Assembly: GCA_016215105.1 (NCBI GenBank)
Contig: JACRLJ010000155.1
Location: forward strand, 48,208-96,077
Direction of reading: 5' to 3'
DNA length: 47,870 nucleotides
DNA from: Candidatus Hydrogenedentota bacterium
GTDB taxonomy: Bacteria; Hydrogenedentota; Hydrogenedentia; Hydrogenedentales; SLHB01
Under the pieces are notes generated by a model. That model did not search any database. It worked only from the letters and a program-made list of their open reading frames with translations, and was not told the origin of the DNA. This document shows positions 1 through 8,874 of the stretch, one piece after another; positions within the stretch are counted from its first letter, which is position 1, and each line of letters begins with the position of its first letter. The position numbers were made by a program, and so were the translations under genes.

Positions 1-1
1 C

Positions 2-952
2 AAAGATGAAGACACGAACAAGCGCCGGTTCTACCAGAAGAAAACGGTTCGCGCCGTGCAGGATGTGTTGTTTGGGATCAAGCGCGGCGAGGTCTTCGGC
101 CTGCTCGGCCCAAACGGCGCCGGAAAGACCACCCTGGTCAAGATGGTCTCGGGTCTGGTCAAGCCCAACTCCGGGATCGTATATGTGGGCGGGCTCGACG
201 TCGAAAAAAAGCGGTTGGATGTGTTGCGGATGGTGGGCGTGGTGCTCGAAGGCACGCGCACCAGCATTTGGCCCCTAACCCCTCTCGAGAACCTGGCCTA
301 TTTTGGCAATCTCAAGGATGTCCGAGGAAAGGTGCTCAAGTCCCGTTCCCGCGAACTGCTCGAGTTCATTGGGCTCAAGGATAAGATGAATGTGCCGGTG
401 CGGAATCTTTCGCGCGGACAGAAACAGAAACTGGCGATTTGTATCGCGCTTATCGCCGATCCGGAAGTCATATTGCTCGATGAGCCGACCACCGGCCTTG
501 ACGTGCAAAGCGGACGCTCGATCAAGGACAAAATCATCGAGATGACGCGGAGCCGTGGCAAGTGCGTTCTCGTCACGACGCACGACATGAACGTAGCGCA
601 AGAGGTCTGCGATCGGGTTGGCATTATCAACAAAGGCACACTGGTCGCGTGTAAACCTACCAAGGAACTAATCGGGGTCTTTTCCGACCTGTCGTATGAG
701 TTCTGGCTCGATTGCGCGCCGGACATGGAGGCGTTGCGGCAAACTCCCGGAGTGACGGGCGTGAATATGGATGTCGCGATAGAAGACCCGGTGTGCGTCG
801 TGCGTTTGGAGGCGGACGAACAACGCCGCTCCGAGGCGGTGTATGGCGTCATTGAGCGTCTGCACGCGCAGAATAGGATCCTCAAGTTGATAAAGCAGCG
901 GGAACCGCGCTTGGAAGATGTGTTTCTTCGGCTTACGGACGGCGCGGCCTAG
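2..952 (+). CDS. ABC transporter ATP-binding protein (5' end outside window)
   Basis: Cytoplasmic ATPase subunit of an ABC-2 type exporter. The frame is open to the left window edge and the upstream residues are coding-like, so the gene begins outside; the GTG at 56 is internal. Visible motifs are Walker A GPNGAGKTT (107-133), a signature loop LSRGQ (about 407) and Walker B ILLDEPTTG (about 473), followed by the switch histidine region TTHD. The last 90 or so residues form the small C-terminal extension common in the drug/peptide/lipid exporter (DrrA/CcmA-like) group. The next gene, 35 bp downstream, is the cognate permease, and the third gene is a pseudo-radical-SAM protein. The substrate is therefore probably a modified peptide, but that is inferred from context only. 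Confidence 0.93.
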   Translation, partial: KDEDTNKRRFYQKKTVRAVQDVLFGIKRGEVFGLLGPNGAGKTTLVKMVSGLVKPNSGIVYVGGLDVEKKRLDVLRMVGVVLEGTRTSIWPLTPLENLAYFGNLKDVRGKVLKSRSRELLEFIGLKDKMNVPVRNLSRGQKQKLAICIALIADPEVILLDEPTTGLDVQSGRSIKDKIIEMTRSRGKCVLVTTHDMNVAQEVCDRVGIINKGTLVACKPTKELIGVFSDLSYEFWLDCAPDMEALRQTPGVTGVNMDVAIEDPVCVVRLEADEQRRSEAVYGVIERLHAQNRILKLIKQREPRLEDVFLRLTDGAA

Positions 953-987
953 CGGATAGCGCGGCGTCAAGGATAGGGTTTATATTC

Positions 988-1727
988 ATGGGTTTTTTCC
1001 TGGTTCTGAAGGCGGAAGTGGTACGCGGCATGATCCAGATGCGGCGCTACTGGTTTGCCAGCGTGGTCGGCCTCGTTGTGGGATACGTCACGTTGATCGG
1101 TATGGTATACGCCTTCGTGCAAACCCCTGGTCTAGTGGGAGTCGGCGGGCAAGTAACCGATATGTCCGTAGGATTTCTCATCGGGATGTTCGCCTTCGGA
1201 ATCCTCGGGTTGTTCAGCCAGAATTTGCAGGCCATGGCCAGCGCGGGGCAACTCGAACAGGTGTGCATGAGCCCCCACGGTCTCGTCACGAATTTCCTGG
1301 CGCGGTCCCTGGGCGCGAGACTGGTCCTCGGTTGGATCACGGCCACGGTCGCCAGCGTCGCTGGTTTGTACGCTTCCTATGCACTCGATCTCCCGACCGG
1401 CGCGGCCATCGTGTGCGCGCTGGGTGGGGCCCTGCTGATTTCGGGGCTGGTGTCCGGCAACTGTTCTTCCTGGCTATTAAGATCGACGCGGCTTTTTTTG
1501 AAGACCTGCCTTGGGCCGCTCAAATTGTCGTGCGCATTCTTCCGGGAAGTGACGCGGCGATTTGCCTCAAGCTGGCGCTCCTGGACGGAATGGGATGGGA
1601 AGTCCTGGGTACGCAGTACTTCTTCTTTCTGATCATCAACGCCGCGGTATGGACGAGCGTCGGCATCACCTGTTTTCGTCTCATGGAAAACTGGAGCCGT
1701 CATAAGGGCACGCTGGGAGCATACTGA
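988..1727 (+). pseudogene. ABC-2 type permease, frameshifted
   Basis: Membrane subunit paired with the upstream ATPase. The ATG at 988 opens a frame with hydrophobic segments (VVGLVVGYVTLIGMVYAF, then FLIGMFAFGILGLF, then a third near GALLISGLV). Near 1455-1462 the sensible reading moves to the frame that ends at 1727: the original frame becomes polar and stops at 1632, whereas the other frame continues with LFFLAIKIDAAFFEDLPWAAQ and a final membrane segment ending in RHKGTLGAY. The change fits loss of one base. The downstream gene overlaps the 1727 stop as TGATG, which supports 1727 as the true end. Either a real frameshift or a sequencing error is possible; a T7 run at 1493-1499 is a less likely shift point because the residues before it are not membrane-like. 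Confidence 0.8.
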
Positions 1728-3652
1728 TGGCCCGCGAGCTCATCCACCGCTTCGAACAGAACGGCACGCGATTTGCCCTCGATCCCGAAACGTGCTTTTG
1801 CTTCGAGTGCGACGCCATCTCCTGGGATGTTCTCGAATACTACCCTCAGACCCCCATCAACAAGATACTTCACGAGTTGGGAGGCAAGTACGATCCCAAG
1901 GAGCTGTCGGAAGTCGTTGGCGAACTCGAATGGTTGCGCTCGACGAAATCCATTCTGAAGACGCCCTCCCAGGACGAAATCGCCAAACTCTACGAGTTGG
2001 AAAAGGGCGTGAAGCGGCTGACACTGCGCCTTCCCGGGAACGCAACGCAAGATCTTCCAAAAAGACGCGGCTGGTTTCCGGCGGATCGCGCTTCGGAACC
2101 CGGACGGTCCGGTTCAGGGCTCGCCCCCGCGGCCATCGCGCTGCTGCTTGGGCGTTCCGCCGCTCAAAAGGAATTGCGTCTTGAGTTGGTCGTGGAGCAA
2201 CGGCTTCACAACGTCGATGAGACCGCGGCAATCTGCGTCGATGCAGTCAAGGCCGCGAATCTTGCGGGCAAGAAGCTTACCGTGTGCGTACGCATCGCTA
2301 ACGTGCAAGTCGCCAAGGCGCCAGGGCCCCTGCAAGGACACACGCTGGACGTTAGCGTCGAGTTTCAAGATACATCAGACGTGACCGCGTGGATTCGCGG
2401 TCTCGCCTTTGACGGGCCTGTCAGTCTCGATCGGCTGGCCAAGATCGTCCAGCCGGGGGCGAATGGCGTCACCGGACGGATTATCGTTCGCCCAAACCAT
2501 GCGGAATTTGGGGACGCGGTAAAGACGCTGCGCGATTCCGGTTTCGCCGCGATCGAGTTGGACTTGGACTCAGCGTATGCGGTTACTCCGGCGCTGAATC
2601 CGAGCGACTTGCTCACGGGACTTGGACAGACGGCGATGTACTATGCGCAGTGTCTTCTCAAACATGACTATTTCCGTCTAGACCCCATAGCGCCGTTATT
2701 CATGCGCATTTACGAGGGCGCGCCTATGCGCCGGGGCGATCCCGCCGGAACAAACGAGCTCGCGCTGGATGAACGGGGAGGCATCTATCCTTCCCCCAAG
2801 CTTATAGGCCGCGAGGAATTCAAACTTGGAAACCTCGACGACGGCCAATTGGACGAAGATCGGCTGAAACAATTCGAGGACGTCGGATCTCTCACAACTC
2901 CAGAGTGTCTCCAGTGCTGGGCGCGAAATCTGTGCGGTGGCGGCGACGCGGCCGTTCACTATGCGCTTTCCGGTTCGTTCCGCCGCCCTCACGCCGCGTG
3001 GTGTGAGGCGCAACGGGCTTGGATGGCCGCGGCGGTGTCCGCGTTTCAACTATTGTCGTCGCACGGCGTAAACTTCACTCGCATGTACGGCAGCCTCACC
3101 CCGAAAGCTCGTCCATCCTTGTTTACGATGGCCCGCGCCGCATTTAGCCTCTCTATTGGCATGCGACCCATCGAGGAGGCAGACGCCGAACTGCTCGTAC
3201 AGTGGGAGAATTGGGCTGAGACGGCCTATTTCCTGTGCAACGAGAAGGGCATGCTTCTGGCCACGAAATACGACCGGGAAATGGATTCACTGCATCCCGA
3301 GGGTCTCGATCGCGAGTTGGTGCTTATACGTAAGACCGGCGAGTCATTTGGCTTGCTCAAGCTTCGCCCGGAATTCTCGGGCGCGTCAGCGAAAGCGTGG
3401 TTCTACTGCCGCAATGAAGCGGACTATTCGTCTGACGCGGTGCGAAAAGGCGTGCGCTTTGTGTTGAAAGAAGTGGGCGGCCAGCAAGCCCTCCGCCGGG
3501 TGACCGTGCAGGCGGCGCGGCACGAGCGGGCGTTACAGGCGTTTCTGCTTGGGGTCGGCTTCGAGAAGTTAGGGGTACAACGCGAAGCGCTCTACCTGCA
3601 CGGGAAATACGAAGATGTGGACGTGTACGGTATCGACCTCGAACGCCTGTAG
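1727..3652 (+). CDS. Pseudo radical-SAM/SPASM-like protein fused to a GNAT domain
   Basis: A 641-residue protein translationally coupled to the permease (TGATG overlap). Residues 1-110 resemble the N-terminal recognition region of SPASM peptide maturases. Residues about 140-390 read like a degenerate TIM-barrel, but no CxxxCxxC radical-SAM cluster motif is present. Residues about 350-430 keep SPASM-like features: YPSPKLIG, EFKLGN, then CLQCWARNLCGGG with Cys394, Cys397, Cys403 and a later Cys426; the usual Cys after GGG is Asp. Residues about 480-641 look like a GNAT acyltransferase fold. Placement with an ABC exporter suggests a role in RiPP-like peptide maturation or transport as a non-catalytic binding partner, possibly adding an acyl group. 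The function is inferred. The gene is last in its operon, convergent with fabG 15 bp away. Confidence 0.72.
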   Translation: MARELIHRFEQNGTRFALDPETCFCFECDAISWDVLEYYPQTPINKILHELGGKYDPKELSEVVGELEWLRSTKSILKTPSQDEIAKLYELEKGVKRLTLRLPGNATQDLPKRRGWFPADRASEPGRSGSGLAPAAIALLLGRSAAQKELRLELVVEQRLHNVDETAAICVDAVKAANLAGKKLTVCVRIANVQVAKAPGPLQGHTLDVSVEFQDTSDVTAWIRGLAFDGPVSLDRLAKIVQPGANGVTGRIIVRPNHAEFGDAVKTLRDSGFAAIELDLDSAYAVTPALNPSDLLTGLGQTAMYYAQCLLKHDYFRLDPIAPLFMRIYEGAPMRRGDPAGTNELALDERGGIYPSPKLIGREEFKLGNLDDGQLDEDRLKQFEDVGSLTTPECLQCWARNLCGGGDAAVHYALSGSFRRPHAAWCEAQRAWMAAAVSAFQLLSSHGVNFTRMYGSLTPKARPSLFTMARAAFSLSIGMRPIEEADAELLVQWENWAETAYFLCNEKGMLLATKYDREMDSLHPEGLDRELVLIRKTGESFGLLKLRPEFSGASAKAWFYCRNEADYSSDAVRKGVRFVLKEVGGQQALRRVTVQAARHERALQAFLLGVGFEKLGVQREALYLHGKYEDVDVYGIDLERL

Positions 3653-3667
3653 GGGCCGCGGGAAGCT

Positions 3668-4402
3668 TTACATCGCCAAACCACCATCGACCGGAAGGAC
3701 CGCGCCAGTGATATACGATGCGGCGCCACTGGCCAGGAATCCCACCACACCGGCAATGTCCTCGCCAATCCCCAGGCGGCCTGCCGGAATGCGATCCAGA
3801 ATACCTTTTTGCACGTCTTCGCTCAGGCCCGCGGTCATGTCCGTTTGAATGTACCCCGGCGCAACAACGTTGGCCGTAATATTCCGGGCGCCGAGTTCCT
3901 GCGCGATCGACTTGGTAAATCCGATCAGCCCCGCCTTGGCTGCGGCGTAGTTCGTCTGTCCTGCCTGTCCGCGCAATCCAATGACCGACGAAATATTGAT
4001 GATGCGCCCGTAGCGCTGTTTGATCATGCCCCGGACGGCGGCGCGGCAGCAATAGAATGTCCCGGAGAGATTGGTGGCAATGACGGAATCCCAGTCCGTG
4101 TCCTTCATACGCATCAACAACCCGTCGCGTGTGATGCCCGCGTTGTTCACCAGAATCGAAATCGAGCCGAGGGTGTCGGTTACCGTCTTGATCATCGCGT
4201 CTACGGCGGAGGGCGCGCCGATATCGGCCTGGACGCCGATGGCGCCGTGGCCAATCTGCGCCGCCGCGGTCTCGGCCGTTTCGGCGGTTCTTCCGCACAG
4301 CGCCACTTTGGCGCCCATCCGCGCGAAGTATTCCGCGCACGCGCGGCCTATTCCGCGGGTACCGCCGGTGACCAGGACAACCTTATCAGCAAACTCGCTC
4401 AT
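3668..4402 (-). CDS. fabG: 3-oxoacyl-[acyl-carrier-protein] reductase
   Basis: NADPH-dependent short-chain dehydrogenase that reduces beta-ketoacyl-ACP in the fatty-acid elongation cycle in the cytoplasm. The 244-residue length is standard. The sequence shows the Rossmann motif TGGTRGIG (about residues 12-19), NNAG, the catalytic serine in NISSVIG, the YAAAK active-site pair, and the C-terminal YITGAVLPVDGGLAM typical of FabG. The ATG overlaps the fabD stop codon by 4 bp (ATGA), so the two are translationally coupled. It is the last gene of the rpmF-plsX-fabD-fabG run; no acpP or fabF follows, because the strand changes at 3652. Confidence 0.96.
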   Translation of the reverse strand: MSEFADKVVLVTGGTRGIGRACAEYFARMGAKVALCGRTAETAETAAAQIGHGAIGVQADIGAPSAVDAMIKTVTDTLGSISILVNNAGITRDGLLMRMKDTDWDSVIATNLSGTFYCCRAAVRGMIKQRYGRIINISSVIGLRGQAGQTNYAAAKAGLIGFTKSIAQELGARNITANVVAPGYIQTDMTAGLSEDVQKGILDRIPAGRLGIGEDIAGVVGFLASGAASYITGAVLPVDGGLAM

Positions 4403-5292
4403 ACTTGAGCCTCCATGTTCGCTACTGCTTCCAGTGTGCCTACAGCGATTACATTCGGAGCGCCGCTGGTGCGCTTCGCTATGCCTTGCAGCACTTTTCC
4501 GGGACCAACTTCGAGCGCGTTGCCCGACCCAATGCGCGCCATCACATCAGTCCAGCGCACGGGCGAGCAGATCTGCTTCGCCAGTAGTTCACGAATGACT
4601 GACGACTCCGCCTCATCCCTGCCGCTGACGGAGGAAATGAAACAGACGACCGGTGTCTTGAACTCGATGGCCGCCAACGTTTCGGCCAGGCGCTCCGCGG
4701 CAGGTTTCAGATAGGATGAATGAAACGGACCTGAGACCGGCAGACGCATCAGGCGTTTGATTCCAGCGGCCTTGAGCGAGGCCTCGGCTTGGTCGAGTGC
4801 CTCGATACTGCCCGAGATAATGGTCTGCTGCGGGCCGTTGTAATTCGCCACTTCCGCGCCCGCGGGCAGCGCCGTTTCGATCGCTTCCGGCTCCGCGCCG
4901 ATCACGGCCATCATGCCTCCCGCGGGAACGTCTTCAGACATCAAACGCGCGCGAATCTCGACGAAACGAAACGCGTCTTCGAAGGACAGGGATTCCGCAA
5001 GCACCAGCGCAGATATCTCGCCCAGACTGTGCCCCGCGCAGCCCGTGGGACGATACCCCTGCGCAAGCAGGTGTTTCGCGATGGCCACTTCGACGGTAAG
5101 CAGCGCGACCTGCGTCAAGCGTGTCTGAGAAAGCTCTTCGGCGGTCCCGTCGAAAATGGACTTGAGGAATCCACCGCCGCGCAACGCTTCGGCGCGGTCA
5201 AAGATATCCCGCGCGGACGCTGAAGCTTCATAGAAGTCTTTGCCCATTCCAGGGACTTGGCTTCCCTGACCGGGAAACAGAAAAAAGGACAC
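4399..5292 (-). CDS. fabD: Malonyl-CoA:ACP transacylase
   Basis: Transfers malonyl from CoA to ACP, supplying the extender unit for fatty-acid synthesis. Motifs are FLFPGQGSQ at the N-terminus, the nucleophile elbow GHSLGE (about residue 90), the catalytic His in GPFHS (about residue 195) and NALEVGPGKVLQG near the end. A GTG at 5292 is chosen as start because it gives the usual M-S-F-F-L-F-P-G beginning and has GGGAGG seven bases upstream; a GTG at 5307 lies inside that ribosome-binding site. The gene lies between plsX (90 bp upstream) and fabG (4-bp overlap). fabH, commonly found between plsX and fabD, is absent here. Confidence 0.95.
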   Translation of the reverse strand: MSFFLFPGQGSQVPGMGKDFYEASASARDIFDRAEALRGGGFLKSIFDGTAEELSQTRLTQVALLTVEVAIAKHLLAQGYRPTGCAGHSLGEISALVLAESLSFEDAFRFVEIRARLMSEDVPAGGMMAVIGAEPEAIETALPAGAEVANYNGPQQTIISGSIEALDQAEASLKAAGIKRLMRLPVSGPFHSSYLKPAAERLAETLAAIEFKTPVVCFISSVSGRDEAESSVIRELLAKQICSPVRWTDVMARIGSGNALEVGPGKVLQGIAKRTSGAPNVIAVGTLEAVANMEAQV

Positions 5293-5382
5293 CTGACACC
5301 CTCCCACTATTCGTCTCGTTGGCGCTATCTCCGCGCGCAGCGCGGGCCAGAACGCCGCACAAGCTCGATTGTGTGCGACCTC

Positions 5383-6390
5383 CTAGACGACCTCGGTGCG
5401 ACGCATGGCGTGTACCGCCTCGCGAATGTGCTCATTGAGTTCGCATTCGACTTCGATACAGGCGCCACGGATCGCGTTAGCCACGCCCCGCGCATTGCTC
5501 GCGCCATGCAAAATTATCACGATACCGTTCACGCCTAAGAGGGGCGCTCCGGTGTACTCGTTGGGATCGACGGTCTTCTTGAGCCGGCGGTACGCGCCAA
5601 GGCTCAGCAGCCCCCCTATCTTGCTCAACAGGCTCGAGCGCAATTCCCTGCGAACCAGCGTGGTCACGAGTCCCGCTACAGCTTCACTGGTCTTCAGGAC
5701 CAAGTTACCCACAAAACCATCGCAGACCAGCACATCCACTTCGCCCTTGAATAGGGCCTTGGGCTCGATGTTACCTACGAAGTTGATTTGTTTGGCTGCG
5801 CTAAGTGTGCGATGGACCGTTTTGGCGAGTTCATTTCCCTTGAGCTGCTCTTCGCCGATGTTGAGCAGGCCAACCCGCGGATTCTGTACCCCGAGGGCAT
5901 AGCGGGAGTAGATCACCCCCATCTCCGCAAACTCACACAAATGCCGCGCGCTGCAATCGACGTTGGCCCCGAGATCGAGGATGAGCACAGGGTCCTTGGT
6001 GGTTGGAAGCGTTTGACAGATGGCCGATCGCGCGACGCCCTGAATTGGGCCGAGAATGGTGCGCGCGGCAACCATGACGGCGCCGGTGTTGCCCGCGCTG
6101 ACCACACCATCGGCCTTGCCTTCTTTGACCAGGCGCAACGCCACCAGCAGCGATGAGTCTTTCTTTTGGCGCACCGCCATGACGGGTGAATCCGTCATCC
6201 GAATGACCTCGGAGGCGTGAACGATGGAGACCTTACCGCGTTTTGGAATCGCCGCGAGCGCCGGCTCGAGAACCGCCTGATCGCCCACCAAGATTACCTC
6301 GACACCGCTCCTCAGGCTAGCCTCGACCGCCCCCCGTACTTCTGGTCCGGGGGCATTGTCGGAACCCATGGCGTCAAGAGCAATTCGCAT
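5383..6390 (-). CDS. plsX: Phosphate acyltransferase PlsX
   Basis: Makes acyl-phosphate from acyl-ACP for phospholipid synthesis by the PlsX/PlsY route; peripheral to the membrane. The protein has the normal 335 residues with the family start MRIALDAMGSDNAP, the SAGNTGA motif, DLGANVD, LLNIGEE, the FVGN...CDGFVGN stretch and the C-terminal GAPLLGVNG...HG. It follows rpmF by 256 bp in the same direction, which is the standard DUF177-rpmF-plsX-fab order. The 256-bp spacer shows no clear gene or hairpin and could carry a promoter. Confidence 0.97.
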   Translation of the reverse strand: MRIALDAMGSDNAPGPEVRGAVEASLRSGVEVILVGDQAVLEPALAAIPKRGKVSIVHASEVIRMTDSPVMAVRQKKDSSLLVALRLVKEGKADGVVSAGNTGAVMVAARTILGPIQGVARSAICQTLPTTKDPVLILDLGANVDCSARHLCEFAEMGVIYSRYALGVQNPRVGLLNIGEEQLKGNELAKTVHRTLSAAKQINFVGNIEPKALFKGEVDVLVCDGFVGNLVLKTSEAVAGLVTTLVRRELRSSLLSKIGGLLSLGAYRRLKKTVDPNEYTGAPLLGVNGIVIILHGASNARGVANAIRGACIEVECELNEHIREAVHAMRRTEVV

Positions 6391-6646
6391 GAACGGTACC
6401 TGTGCGCCTCCGGGGCTTTGGCAACTGAGTCAGCGTACTTCGCGCGGGAAGCGTACAAGGCGCTGACGAGGAAATCACACCCACAACTCCCCCACAACTC
6501 CGAGGCTGTGCGGCCCGCAGAAATCCGGACGCATGGCCGTAACGGCGCCATTCAGGCGTGTTTCCGCGAGCCTAGGTTCGGCGATTGGGCGTGAACTCGC
6601 GAGGTCCTGTCCAGGAAACCGCGTCCGGCGCTTCACCCGCTGGGCT

Positions 6647-6829
6647 CTACTCGCTCTTGCCGCCGATGACCAAACGTTCTTTGTAGTGCCCGCACTTCGG
6701 ACAGACGCGGTGCGGCATGGTCTTTTCGCCGCAACTGGGGCATTCGGTCAGGCACGGCGGCGTCAGGGCGTGATGTGACCGCCGCATGTTCCGCTTGGAC
6801 TTCCCTGTTCTTCTCTTTGGTACTGGCAC
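6647..6829 (-). CDS. rpmF: 50S ribosomal protein L32
   Basis: Small zinc-ribbon protein of the large ribosomal subunit. The 60 residues start with VPKRRTGKSKRNMRRSHHAL and carry two CxxC knuckles (CPSC and CPKC) separated by 11 residues, followed by GHYKER. The start is GTG at 6829, with GGAGGG seven bases upstream. It begins 3 bp after the DUF177 stop, the usual coupling of these two genes. Confidence 0.97.
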   Translation of the reverse strand: MPVPKRRTGKSKRNMRRSHHALTPPCLTECPSCGEKTMPHRVCPKCGHYKERLVIGGKSE

Positions 6830-6832
6830 CGG

Positions 6833-7456
6833 TCAACCCTCCAAGTCCTTTGGTCTCAATTCCGGAAACAGGTCGCCCAGTCCCGCTAGACCCTTATTCT
6901 CCAACGTAACTTCGTTACTGCACTGGCACGGCGCAAGGTTCAAGTTGGCCCCGCATTTGGGACACAGCCCCGCGCAATCAGTCGCACACAGAAACTTCGC
7001 GGGAAGCGCGAGCGCGACCTCTTCGCGGACTTCCGGCCGCAGATCGATCTCCGCGCCGCAATACCGATGAAAGGACGGTTCGTCGCCAAAGGCGTCCGAA
7101 TCCGCGCTGTCCTCGGCGTTCCATTCGTCACCCGGCTCTGGTTCCGGACCTTCCGCGTACGTCCAGCATACTTCGATGCGGAACGGAAACGCCGCCGGTT
7201 GCAGGCAGCGATCACACGGGCTGACAAACGAGCCAGATAGCTCACCCCGGAACAGATACTCGTCACCGAGTTCCGTAAGCGTTCCAGAGACGGTTACCGT
7301 ACCTGCGGGCTCCCCCGCGCTATCCGGGCCAATTAGTTCACTTGTGGTGACTTCGGCGCGAATAGTTAGCCCCTTGTCCGTCATGTGGGACAAGGGAACG
7401 ACTAGCTTGTTCACAACATTACCGCCCAGGCGCTCTAGCCGCAACTCTAAACTCAT
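6833..7456 (-). CDS. DUF177 (YceD-like) protein
   Basis: DUF177/YceD proteins sit immediately upstream of rpmF in most bacteria and are linked to 23S rRNA or ribosome metabolism, but the biochemical role is not settled. The sequence has the family layout: an N-terminal beta-rich part, a central acidic stretch (EGPEPEPGDEW, DSADSDAF) and a C-terminal cysteine cluster (CATDCAGLCPKCG then CQC) that looks metal-binding. The ATG at 7456 is preferred over an in-frame GTG at 7510 because residues before it resemble no family start and an AAGAAG precedes the ATG. It is co-oriented with rpmF (3-bp gap). Confidence 0.88.
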   Translation of the reverse strand: MSLELRLERLGGNVVNKLVVPLSHMTDKGLTIRAEVTTSELIGPDSAGEPAGTVTVSGTLTELGDEYLFRGELSGSFVSPCDRCLQPAAFPFRIEVCWTYAEGPEPEPGDEWNAEDSADSDAFGDEPSFHRYCGAEIDLRPEVREEVALALPAKFLCATDCAGLCPKCGANLNLAPCQCSNEVTLENKGLAGLGDLFPELRPKDLEG

Positions 7457-7569
7457 CTGTGTGACTTCTTTGTCAGCGCCAGCTAGGCATGCTGAGCAGA
7501 TGACGGTCACAAAGAAGCCATATCCACCGTGGAATCAGCGCATAGTGTAGCGAACGCCCACCGTGGAAG

Positions 7570-8874
7570 TCAAATAGGCGTATGGGTTTCCTTCGGCGCC
7601 AGCAGTGGGACGGTGTATGGCGCGGACGGCATCACGTAATACCCCGGTTCACCGGAAAGGGCCGAATCCAGACGGACCCGCGCCATTTCCATCGCCTCGT
7701 CCAGGTTCCTGGCCTTTCGGGCGCCCAGAAGCATAACCTCCTCGTCCCGCAGCTCGGTTACCATGATAGCGCTTGGCGCTTTTTCGAGCGTGGACAGCGC
7801 GGTCTGACCGTTTATCTCGCTTCGTTCACGCAAACCCGCGATAACGGATGGTCGGTCGCGCAAGCGGAGCCACTTGACGAACTGGTCCCCGCCAAGCCCC
7901 TCGCGGCATTCCGCCAGCAGAATAATGACGCCGCCGGGACGCATCGCCTGGTAGGCATTAAATAGAGACTTATGCGTCTGGACGAAGTTGCGGGTCCCCG
8001 GTGATGCCGCGATAACCAGGTCGGCTTGCCGCTCGATATGAACCGCGAACTGCCGATACGCGAACTCGGCGGCTTTCCGGTGCGCGGCGACCAACTCGCC
8101 CGCAAACACACCCGCAATTTCGGATCGGCTGTTCAGAACCGTATTGACCAGGTAGTCCACGCGGGCCATTCGAGCCCCCTCAAGCATATCCTCCGCGACA
8201 GGATTACCGTCAAGCGCGCCAATTCGCACACGGGGGTCAAGCCGGTCGGAATCGCGATCCAGATTCATCGAATGGTTGTGGGAAATCGTGTCCTCGGCGG
8301 CTAGGCCGGGCAGGACCCCTTTGCGTCCTCCGCCAAACCCGCCGAAATAATGGAGCACGACCGCCCCAGTGACGATGACCCGGTCGCAATCGAACACCCT
8401 CTTGTTCAGCCGCACTTCGGTGCCTCGGGAAGTAACGCCAAAGCGGCGCAGATTGGACTCGTCCCGGGGATCGTGCGCAAACAGGCGGCCGGCGAAACGG
8501 TTGTAGAGACTCTCGCCAACGATTTGGCGTTGCTCGCCGGGAGTTGGCGCGCGATGCACGCCTGTGGCAAATGTGATGAGCATCGCATCATCAGGTATAC
8601 CGGCGCGATTCAGACCGTTCACGAGGATCGGCAGAAATTGATCCGCTCGCGTCTGACGGAATATATCGGACACGACGAGGGCCACAGTCTCACCCGGCCG
8701 GACAATCTGGTAGATATTCCACGCCTGGCCAATGGGATGCTCAAGCGCTTCGCTCACCGCGGCTTCGAGTGGCGCCAACGCTGGAGCATCAGCGGCAGCG
8801 ATTGTTCCCAGGGAATGGCCCCAATTCATCGAAGCCTGAATGGTCGCGGCGCCGTAGGGAAGTTCGAGCTTCAT
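7570..8874 (-). CDS. LarA-like (nickel-dependent racemase family) protein
   Basis: Member of the LarA/DUF2088 family, whose founding member racemises lactate using a nickel-pincer cofactor. The 434-residue length is typical. The first His motif appears as GVHRAPTPGE (about residue 109) and the second region as HYFGGFGGGRKGVLPG followed by SHNH (about residues 175-202), matching the family's catalytic and cofactor-contact regions. The cofactor makers larB, larC and larE are not in the window, and many LarA homologues act on other 2-hydroxy acids, so the substrate is unknown. The start overlaps the stop of the upstream GspG-like gene by 4 bp, which implies co-transcription. Confidence 0.86.
   Translation of the reverse strand: MKLELPYGAATIQASMNWGHSLGTIAAADAPALAPLEAAVSEALEHPIGQAWNIYQIVRPGETVALVVSDIFRQTRADQFLPILVNGLNRAGIPDDAMLITFATGVHRAPTPGEQRQIVGESLYNRFAGRLFAHDPRDESNLRRFGVTSRGTEVRLNKRVFDCDRVIVTGAVVLHYFGGFGGGRKGVLPGLAAEDTISHNHSMNLDRDSDRLDPRVRIGALDGNPVAEDMLEGARMARVDYLVNTVLNSRSEIAGVFAGELVAAHRKAAEFAYRQFAVHIERQADLVIAASPGTRNFVQTHKSLFNAYQAMRPGGVIILLAECREGLGGDQFVKWLRLRDRPSVIAGLRERSEINGQTALSTLEKAPSAIMVTELRDEEVMLLGARKARNLDEAMEMARVRLDSALSGEPGYYVMPSAPYTVPLLAPKETHTPI

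Noticed and set aside
3357-4340. Minus-strand frame of about 327 codons overlapping fabG
   Set aside because: Out-of-frame shadow of fabG and of the end of the GNAT-fused gene.
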